The notes below the pieces were generated by a model. It was not told the origin of the DNA and ran no database searches. It saw only the letters and a program-made list of their open reading frames with translations. Below are positions 56,188 to 64,000 of a stretch of 64,000 nt of DNA, piece by piece (positions within the stretch are counted from its first letter, which is position 1; every line of letters starts with the position of its first letter). The translations under genes were made by a program, and so were the position numbers. This DNA is from Dichetophora obliterata (lineage: Eukaryota > Arthropoda > Insecta > Diptera > Sciomyzidae). Location: the NCBI GenBank assembly GCA_963920525.1, contig OY986438.1, positions 73,800,136-73,864,135 on the forward strand. The letters are read 5' to 3'.

Positions 56188-56189
56188 TA

Positions 56190-57287
56190 AAGTGTGATTA
56201 AATTTTAAGGGCCGATGTTGTATGTGAACCACACCTAAACGTCAAGTTTTTTCCTCATTTCATTTGATATTTCTCAATTTCAGACTAATTCAATCTGAAC
56301 CATGGAAAGAAACACAATCGAGCAACGCGTAAAAGTTATTCAGGCTTATTATGAAAATGGACGTTCAAATCAAAATGCATATCGTGCACTTCGTGATTTT
56401 TTCGGTCAATTTAATCGTCCAAATGTGCGTACAATCGGAAAAATCGTGCAAAAATTTGAGCAAACCGGGTCTGTAGAAGATGTGAAAACACCAGTGCATG
56501 CCCATAAAGCTCATACTGTAGAAAATATTGCTGCTGTTCGCGATAGTGTGACTGTAGAGCCGTCCACCTCAACTCGTTGTCGTGCCCAACAATTGCACCT
56601 CTCACGATCGTCATTGATCAACATTATGCATAAAGACTTGCATTGACACGTTTACAAGGTGCAATTGACTCAAGAACTAAAGCCTCTTGACCATTTCAAG
56701 CGTCTTCAATGGTGGCAAGAAATGGCAACAGTGAGTGATCAATTTTCGAAGAAAATCATCTTCAGTGATGAGGCACATTTTCACCTCAGTAGATTCGTCA
56801 ATAAGCAGAATTGCCGTATTTGGGCGAATGATAATCCAAGAGTTATTGTCGAAAAACCAATGCACCTACAAAGAGTGACTGTTTGGTGCTGTTTATAGGC
56901 TGGCGGCATCATTGGACCGTATTTTTTCCAAAATGAGGCCGGTCAGGCAGTTACTGTGATTGGTGTTCGCTATCGTGAGATGATAACGAACTTTCTATGG
57001 CCCAAATTGGAAGATATGGATGTGGACGATATGTAGTTTCAACAGAACGGTGCCACTTGCCACTCAGCTAAACAATGGCTCTTTTGCGCGACCTCAATTA
57101 TTCCTCAGCGTCATCGAAAATTTGGACCGTTGGATGGAGGTGTGCCGCCTAGGTCGCGGAGGTCATTTGGCCGATATTTTGTTCATGAACCATACTAATA
57201 TTATCATAAGAAAAAATTACTATAATTTCTTAAATAATTTGTGTTTTATTCAAAATCAACATCGGCCCTTAAAATTTAACCAAACTT
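56190..57287 (+). mobile_element. Tc1/mariner-like element, copy B
   Basis: 1,098 bp. Inverted ends AAGTGTGATTAAATTTTAAG and AAGTTTGGTTAAATTTTAAG (read inward from the right). TA on both sides (56188-56189 and 57288-57289). Orientation is opposite to copy A. Confidence 0.88.
56302..57190 (+). pseudogene. Tc1/mariner-like transposase, copy B
   Basis: ATG at 56302. The DNA-binding domain reads MERNTIEQRVKVIQAYYENG and VRTIGKIVQKFEQTGSVEDV, followed by SSLINIMHKDLH and a TGA at 56644-56646. The catalytic part then reads KKIIFSDEAHFHLSRFVNKQN, a stop near 56897, GGIIGPYFFQNEAGQAVTV, a stop near 57034 in place of the residue before FQQ, and QNGATCHSA where Asp of QQDG is expected. Downstream is shifted. 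At least three stops and one lost catalytic position make it dead. Confidence 0.87.
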
Positions 57288-57441
57288 TATAAGGGGTCCA
57301 AAATTGAACGTCTAAAAAAGTATTCAAATTGCTTAGAGTAAACATTTTTTCCCAATTTTTAGAGTAGTGTTATTGCTTTGTGTATTATTTTATTAACATT
57401 TTTTCATAACGAGTTTTAAAAGAATATTTTTTTTTATTTAG

Positions 57442-57605
57442 GTTCTACATACCTCTTCGCAGACAGATAACTAAATTGGATCAAATTCGAAATTTTGCAG
57501 TTTATGTTTTTGTTTCTTTTTCTTTGCCAACCGGATTAGTTATTTTAACAATACAAAAAGGTTTTCCAGGAATGCCATCATATTTCATTCAAGGTCTTAC
57601 CGGAT
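57442..57605 (+). CDS. methuselah-like GPCR, exon with intracellular loop 2 and TM4
   Basis: Begins after TTATTTAG at 57441 and ends at a GTAAGT donor at 57606. In the phase set by the exon at 9672-10133 it reads FYIPLRRQITKLDQIRNF (basic intracellular loop), then AVYVFVSFSLPTGLVILT (TM4), then an extracellular IQKGFPGMPSYFIQG. 164 bp; the last codon is split 1|2. No stops. The next exons (TM5-TM7) were not identified within the remaining 6.4 kb and probably lie beyond the window. Confidence 0.8.
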
Positions 57606-58380
57606 GTAAGTAAAATATTTTTTTTGGAGCTTGTTGAATTTGTAAGGGGGTTTTACTAAAAGGCTAAGGTATGACTGAACCGCTGAGCTTTCGTCGATTG
57701 AAAAACTTAATATTTTTAAATCTTAGGTTTTACTAATATAAACCTTTATTTACAGTTTATTAATACGGCCATTCCAAGCCTAATGCAAATATTTTTTGAA
57801 AAATTGACGTCATGGCTTTTGATTTGCCTGAAACTTTGGCTATAAGTCCGTATTCAAATTATAAGAACTAAAGTTGCTTAATTTTTTTAAAGCTATTCGT
57901 AAAAATGTTCACTAAACATTTCAATAAACATTTCACTAAAATACCTTTTGAACGGTACCTTATTCATTGAAATCGGCTTATAAGCAACGATTTTACGATT
58001 TTTGCCTTTGGATAAAATTGGCATCTCTATAATTTCACAACGAATGACTTTAAAAAAACATTAAGAAACTTAAGTTATTATAATTTGAATACGAACTTAT
58101 GGACAAAGCTTTAGGTAAATAAAAAGGCATGAGCTCAACCTTTAGGATTCTATACTGCTCTCAAGTAATTACTATAGAAAATTTTTAATATATTTCCTAA
58201 GTAGAAAATATAATAAAATTAGATATCACCCCCAAATAAAATAATTTATTTTAATCATGTCAGAATATAATTTAAAAAAAGGCTGTCTGTCGAGCTGTTA
58301 GCTGATCGTTTGTGTATTTGAATGGTGATCAAAGATTTTCATAAGACCATTATTAGTTTTTGTCATTCGAATAACATTGG
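57606..58380 (+). other. start of the next intron, no feature recognised
   Basis: AT-rich, no open frames. CTTTTTATTTACC..AAGCTT-like words around 58100-58130 mirror those near 57740 and 57830 only loosely. Confidence 0.4.
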
Positions 58381-58668
58381 CCCAAAATACACTGTAGTGC
58401 TCAGTCTGCGTGAGCAGTCAGTTATTCAAAAACACACTGTACTGGTCAGCCTGCGTGAAACCAGTTTCGTTTTGTGTACGTGAACTGTGCTTGATTGTAT
58501 TGATGAAGGGATCCCCTAAATAAAATATGATGACTTCGCTTATGTGTGCGTGTCGATCCATCGTCACTACAGCTTTTTCGGTGAATGAAATTTCGCGACG
58601 CCTGCTTCACCTCCCTTGCCTAAGAAACCCGGTTTCACGCAGACTGAGCACTACAGTGTATTTTGGGA
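58381..58668. mobile_element. 288 bp inverted-repeat element
   Basis: Ends CCCAAAATACACTGTAGTGC (33 bp near-perfect inverted repeat with 58633-58668). A second, diverged copy of the terminal word (ACACTGTACTGGTCAGCCTG) lies inside at 58434. No clear target duplication. Confidence 0.75.
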
Positions 58669-58810
58669 AATTTGCATCAGCCACAATCGCACACAAAAAT
58701 TAATGCATTCATTAATGCAAAGCATAGTTTGTGACGATTGCGAGTTGATACGAAGGCAGCATGCAGACAATGAAGACATTCGGATGCTTCGCTTAAAACT
58801 CGAGTGTCTG

Positions 58811-59213
58811 CTGCAGCATGGCGAATAATAAGGTAGGGTAAGTAGCTTTGACAAGAGCTATCGTTAATGTGTGTTTTAGAGTTGCCAGTTTTCTTTATAA
58901 ATGTTACTTCTGGGATAAACACTTGCAAAAGGAATTTTATGAAGGGTGAATAATATTAAATGAGAATATATTATAATTATATATAAGCCGAATTAGTCCG
59001 CTTCAAGTTTGCCTAAAACAAAAAACCTGTACTTCCCCATTTTGAAGTATTTTTTGTAAGGGATTTCATCAGAAACGCTTAGACAAATTATAGATTTTTC
59101 ATTGGATTTTAATTTGTGATATGGCAGCACTATATTTTATGATTTTGACATTAACGATAGGTCTTGTCAAAGCTACTTATCCTACCTCATTATTCTGCCA
59201 TGTGCTGCAGTGT
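58811..59213. mobile_element. ~400 bp inverted-repeat element
   Basis: About 60 bp arms: the left contains TAAGTAGCTTTGACAAGAGC followed by TATCGTTAATGT, and the right is its complement with few mismatches. The outer CATGG-GAATAAT words are also mirrored. Confidence 0.75.
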
Positions 59214-59821
59214 GAATATTTGTTGTTTTCAAACTTCTCTGCCGTTCTCTAGCAACGTGTTGCTCTTTGTGCTGTTTGCTTCCTTTTAGTTAAATATTTG
59301 CGTAGTCACTTACTTACGTAGTCACTTACTTACTTTGCGTAGTCATTCATCTTTAATATCTAATTAAATATCCGCGAAAAATAAATTCGTTTACTTCAAA
59401 TATCCCACAATATATAACGTGAAAGCTGCAATATTTTAGAGTTTTTGCTGTTTGTTATGTTTTGCTTCATTTTGTATTCCTGTGCCGTGGACGTTGGTAA
59501 TCGTGAGCGCTTGTACTCGATCACATTTGTATCCACAGCGATTGGCACATGCATTCGTGAATTAATTTTTATGCAGAAAGCACGTTAGTAGCTCGTGCAT
59601 TGACGAGATAATCTTAACGTCATTTGAATTTGAAGCTTTTCTCTGATGGTGGTACTAGCGATCAGTAGTACCTAATTAGCTCTATTAATACTATAATCCC
59701 AAGTACCTGTAAGTTTAAGTATGTAAAATACCAGAAGATTTAAATGTCACTTCATTTTCAGTTGAAAGTTCCTCTAAATTGTTGAAAAAGTCTTACCTAG
59801 CTTACTCAGTCGATACCTGGC
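59214..59821. other. spacer with short CGTAGTCACTTACTTA repeats
   Basis: Three copies of a (T)GCGTAGTCACTTACTT-like word at 59297-59345; otherwise nothing is recognised. Confidence 0.45.
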
Positions 59822-61583
59822 CAGTGATGCCACAAGCGGTACAATTGTTCCTTTTGAGGTACACTATTACTCCCGCCAGTACAAAAGTACGCCTTTTTCA
59901 AAGGGTACATTTTTTAATATGAAAATTGTTTTTCTTTTATAAATTTGGTTTCTGAATAAATTTGATATCTATTGACATATGTTACTTACCTATACGTTTA
60001 GTGTGTAGGAGCCTTAACTAAAAAGTACTACCGATCAAAAAATCGATAATTTCTAGCCACTTGTTTATGGTTGCTCGTATCTGGCATCTCATCTTAGGCT
60101 TCCCGCCTTTAGCCTTACGTTACTTTTTGTCAGAGATATTTTTAGTTCACAAAATTTCTTGATTTTAATTGGAAATAGCTTGAAGGAGATTAAATTTGTT
60201 TTGATAATTAAGATAAGCATTATTGCTTTTTAAAATTAGAAAAGTACGTTTCTTTTACCCTCAGTAAAATTTTTACAATAGGAGTATTCACGATTCAGTG
60301 CACTACCAGTGCAGTTGAGGACTTGAGGACATGTGCACTTTACAAAAACAAAGTACACGTACTTAAAAAATCTGCACAAGTGCTTTTCTACTGTAGTCTT
60401 AAACCATCGGTATTCATATTCAAAATTTTAAGTACAACTAAATAACTACATAAGAATGCATTCAATGAATGCAAAATTGATTTAGAAATAAAATTTTGAA
60501 TTCACATTCATTTAAAAAAAAATGATTAATTATTAATTTTAATTATTCATTTTCGTTATTCAGAATAATAAATAATTTTTTTATTCATTTGAATGCTATT
60601 CACAAAGAATTTCAGAATTTTCAACTATTCTTTTTTTATTCATAATTTATTTTTTATTCGTTATTCATTTTTTATTCATTATTCTTTTGTTATTTATTTT
60701 GTATTTCATTTATTATTAATTTTTTATTCATTATTCTTTTTTTATTCTGTATTCATTTTTTATTCTTTATTCATTTTTTATTCATTTCTTATTCATTATT
60801 AATTTTTTATTAATTATTCATTTTTTATTCATTATTCATTTGTTATTCTTTATTACTTTTTTATTCATTTTAGTTCCAAGCTATAAATAAAAAATGAATA
60901 ACGATTGAATAAATAATAAAAACTGAATAATGAATAACAAATGAATAATGAATAAAAAATTGATAATGATTAAAAAATTAATAATGAATAAAAAATGACT
61001 AATGAATAAAAAATGAATAATGAATTTAGAATGAATAACAAATGACTAATGAATAAAAAATGAATTAAAAATGAATAACAAAACACTAATGAATAAAAAA
61101 TGAATAATGAATTAAAAATATATAATGTATAAAAAATGAATAATGAATAAAAAATTAATAATGAATAACAAAAGAATAATGAATAAAAAAAATGATTAAT
61201 AAAAAAGAATAATTAAAAACAAAAAAATGATTCATTATTCTGAATAACGAAAATAAATCATTGAAATGAATAATTAATGATTTTTTTACAAATGAATGTG
61301 AATTAAAAATTTTTTTTTATAAATCAATTTTGTATTCATTGAATGCATTCTTATTTTATTATTCACTTTTTTGTGAATAAAATCAAATTGAATGCATTCT
61401 TTTACAGCTGCGTCTCAAACTTGAGAAATTGAGCAGTAATACACATTGAAAAATTTTTACAGTTTTGAAAAAGTGATAGTGGTGTGCTTACGAAAACCAA
61501 ACTGCACAAATTCACAAGTCCTCAATTGCAAATGCAAGTGCACTGCAAAAGGTACACTTTAACATTATCTTATGGCATCACTG
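59822..61583. mobile_element. hAT-type foldback element, 1.76 kb
   Basis: Ends CAGTGATGCCA on both sides (59822 and 61583), flanked by 8 bp TACCTGGC / CATCTGGC that match at six positions, consistent with an old hAT duplication. Further inverted blocks occur inside: TTGAGGACTTG near 60314 versus 61524, and GAATGCATTC near 60454 versus 61355. The core (60540-61260) is an inverted pair of arrays of TTATTCATT/TTTTTATTC words, so the whole element can fold back. No coding capacity; a chance ORF at 60593-60802 is Phe/Ile/Tyr repeats. Confidence 0.8.
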
Positions 61584-62504
61584 CATCTGGCTAGGGCGAG
61601 GAGAGTGAATAAAAAGTGGGTATGTGTGTTTTTCATATTGGTCGTCGCAACTGCCACAATTCATAATTAATGTAATTATAACATAATAGCTGCGTTCCTG
61701 TTCTGGAATACAAAAATTCCGTCACAATTGTTTTACATCCTGAGTTTTTCACGTTCTGAAAGGAACAACAAAATTTTACCTATACGGCATTCTTGTCTTT
61801 TTTTTTTTTTTTGAACGACAGTTCTTTGTTCACTTCCCAGAAGTATTCAGTCAATCAGCAACGCATCACAATTTAAAAGCAAACTCTCTAACCATCTTAT
61901 CTAATAAATTTCTTTTAATATTCAAGTAAAGTAAACTGTCATTTGTTGATTAATATTGTCTAGTGTATGTAATGTTGTTAAGCTATTTTTAAATTAATGT
62001 TAAGTTTTGAATTTTTAATTGTCATGTTTATTTAATTCACTTACTTTAATTAAATTTAATCACTCTTGTTTTATATTTTTTAACTTCATGTTGCTAGTGC
62101 TTTAATTATAAGATATTAATCTTTTTGTACTAGCCTACCTTATAAATAAATGCAAGAAAAATGACTCGTTGAGAGCGCTTCCGTTGCAGTCAATGCACGC
62201 ATTCAGCGCAGACAACTGTTGTGAACTGTAATGATAGCGCTACCTTAGTGAGCAATTTTTTTTCTCCAGACTCGTTGCTACTCTAAACGTCAAAAATTAT
62301 ATGTCATTTAATTACATTTAAATTTTTTATGTAAATAATTCAAATGCAAAGGTTTCTCACTTAAATTTGCTGCGTTATTTTTGTGTTTCTTAATTGAAAA
62401 GCGTCAATAGCAGCATCTGATAGTTAACTAAACAGTTGTGTTCATGTCACATAAATTTTTTTAGCTCTATTAAATGTTAGCGGACGCCATTCTGTTTTTT
62501 TTTT
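61584..62504. other. unrecognised AT-rich intron-like DNA
   Basis: No gene, repeat array or transposon end recognised. GC-richer words near 62165-62230. Confidence 0.4.
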
Positions 62505-62705
62505 ATCAAAAATAAAAGTTAAAAATTTACTTTTATTTTTTCGATCAAATATTACTGTTAAAACTTGACTTTTATTTTTTCGATCAAAAATAACAGTTAA
62601 AACTTGACTTTTATTTTTTCGATCAAAAATAACAGTTAAAATTTTACTTTTATTTTTTCGATCAATAATAAAAGTTAAAATTTTACTTTTATCTTTTCGA
62701 TATAA
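62505..62705 (+). repeat. 39 bp tandem repeat, five copies
   Basis: The CGATCA anchor recurs at 62542, 62581, 62620, 62659 and 62698, an exact 39 bp period. The unit is TTTTATTTTTTCGATCAAAA followed by TAACAGTTAAAACTTGAC with small variations. Confidence 0.92.
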
Positions 62706-62860
62706 AAAAAATCAATATGCTGCTGTTCAAGAAATCAATGACTGTCCTATTGAAATAAGAAAAAAAATTGTATTTTTGATCTTTACCAATAAAAATATAA
62801 TTTAACTATTATTTAATTAATTATTAATTAATTATAAATAATTATTAATTAATAACAACT

Positions 62861-63850
62861 ATGTACATTGGGGCGGGTTGATTTTTTAATTTGTAAATCG
62901 TATAGCAAAAACGTAAACTACATAAAATTCTAAGAAAATTCTCCGAAAAAACCATGTATCTAAAATAAAATCCTAATCCGCGCCTTTCGACTTGAAAATT
63001 TATTTGCCCTCTTTTCTACACTCAAAATTTTTTTACATTAAAAAAATATTCACCCAAGTAAAAAAGTTTGTATATAATTTTATATTTAATATTTTTATAA
63101 GGAACATAGATAAACAATTCTTATTTTATAATGCAAATAAAAACAAACAAAAGAAGTGTTTGCACTCAAACAATATTTCAGTAATTTTTCAGTAATTTTT
63201 TTACCATAAACAAATTTTGTGTCATTAAAACAATTGAGGTCTTTAATACATACAAAGAAGCAATTATAAAATACATAGAAAACTTTACTTATTGGTTATA
63301 TGTTAATTTTGTTAAGTCTTTTTTACTCTCCCTTCTAGGTACTTTGGCATGACTTTCTATAGTTACTACTATTTGATCTATATTTCTATAGATTAATTAA
63401 ACTGGATTAGAGGTCATGTTTTTTTCCTGTTTTAAGAAGTATGTTTTGCATATTTTATTAAAAAAAAAAATTTTTTTAATTATTCTTTGTTTTTCGCAAA
63501 ACGCAGTTGAGGTAAAACGTGTTCTAACTATTTTTCATATAGAACGCAAATAAGAGGAGATACAAATTGAGGTTCAACTGCTTTTTTGATAATTGAATAT
63601 TTTGATCAGCCTCAAAACTTAACCTGTATTGCATAAACTATAATATAATAAAACATAATATATTTAAAAAAAAAAATTTTAGCAAAAGAAGAGGAAAAAA
63701 AATTTCAAGTCGAGAGGCGCGGATTAGGGTTTGATTTTAGACCTATGGTTTCTTCGGAGAATTTTCTTAGAATTTTATGTAGATTACGTTTTTACTATAC
63801 GATTTTTCAATTTTTTTCATCCATACAAATCAACCCACCCTAATGTACAT
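62861..63850. mobile_element. long-TIR MITE, 990 bp
   Basis: Inverted ends about 160 bp long: left ATGTACATTGGGGCGGGTTG, right (inward) ATGTACATTAGGGTGGGTTG. The arms continue through an AATTCTAAGAAAATTCTCCG block and a GGATTAGG/GCGCGGATTA block. No coding capacity. Flanks are AT-rich and the target duplication is unclear. Confidence 0.82.
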
Positions 63851-64000
63851 AATTAAATTTATCACAGAATTTAATAATTAATTTTCTTTTACATCTATTC
63901 GTAACATTTTTGCAAAGAGAAAAAAACATTACTATCGACCTTAATATCGTTGCACATCGATATTTTAATGACATCGCTTATTTGCTTATCATTGCACATT
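63851..64000. other. AT-rich end of window
   Basis: Nothing recognised. Confidence 0.4.

Larger units (their letters stand above)
10134..57441 (+). other. 47.3 kb intron of the methuselah-like gene
   Basis: The donor TTG|GTAAGC at 10134 and the acceptor TTATTTAG at 57441 restore a tryptophan codon (TG + G), which continues from TM3 into an intracellular-loop and TM4 sequence. All recognisable coding material between them belongs to transposable elements. I found no intervening host exon, though a very short one cannot be excluded. 10134-10605 itself shows nothing beyond AT-rich DNA. Confidence 0.75.

Noticed and set aside
60593..60802. 69-codon membrane-protein-like ORF
   Set aside because: Phe/Ile/Tyr/Ser repeats produced by reading through the TTATTC array; no independent coding signal.
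62505..62705. CRISPR array
   Set aside because: Contiguous 39 bp units with no unique spacers, in a eukaryotic genome.

Overview
This 64 kb window is AT-rich eukaryotic DNA, most likely from a dipteran insect. The support is a methuselah-type GPCR (a family described mainly in insects) together with mdg1/412-like Ty3 elements, BEL/Pao elements, CR1/Jockey-type LINEs, P/THAP9-like and Tc1/mariner-like transposons. I recognise one host gene. One exon (9672-10133, + strand) encodes the end of the ectodomain and TM1-TM3 of a methuselah-like receptor. The next exon (57442-57605) encodes the second intracellular loop and TM4. Splice signals and codon phase agree, so the 47.3 kb between them reads as a single intron. 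Earlier and later exons were not found.

Layout. 1-9.7 kb (upstream of the first exon): a LINE tail, a tRNA-related SINE, a 5 kb near-perfect palindrome with ~2.3-2.6 kb arms, a decayed Helentron-type helicase/endonuclease, another LINE scrap and a small inverted-repeat element. 10.1-12.5 kb: a hAT MITE with a perfect 8 bp target duplication, a hairpin/SINE-like unit and a ~142 bp tandem repeat.

12.5-38 kb is a nest of transposons. A Jockey-type LINE (12498-12900 and 37635-37960) is split by an inverted-repeat element whose own ORF starts at 13467. That ORF is split by an mdg1/412-like LTR element (13570-20809, TSD AGCG). The same interval also holds a gag-protease-only BEL element (21119-35609, TSD GTAAG) and a Tc1/mariner copy (35916-36839). 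The BEL element in turn contains a full-length CR1-like LINE (24598-29481) and a P/THAP9-like transposon (30401-34512).

38-57.4 kb: LINE ORF1 fragments, two copies of one Tc1/mariner family (one broken by a Harbinger-like MITE), and a GTF2IRD2/ZBED5-type hAT fragment. The hAT fragment is split by a TA-flanked inverted-repeat element that contains a near-complete BEL/Pao element (43342-52322, TSD CCCTC). A second, 5'-truncated copy of the CR1-like LINE follows. 57.6-64 kb: small inverted-repeat elements, a hAT-type foldback element full of TTATTCATT-like repeats, a 39 bp tandem array and a long-TIR MITE.

The two most unusual coding observations are an unannotated reading frame with a complete LIM-type zinc-binding pattern in the leader of the mdg1/412-like element, and an intact third ORF after pol in the second BEL element. 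That ORF is a nucleocapsid-plus-protease-like paralogue with a degenerate DSG motif, in the place where env usually sits.
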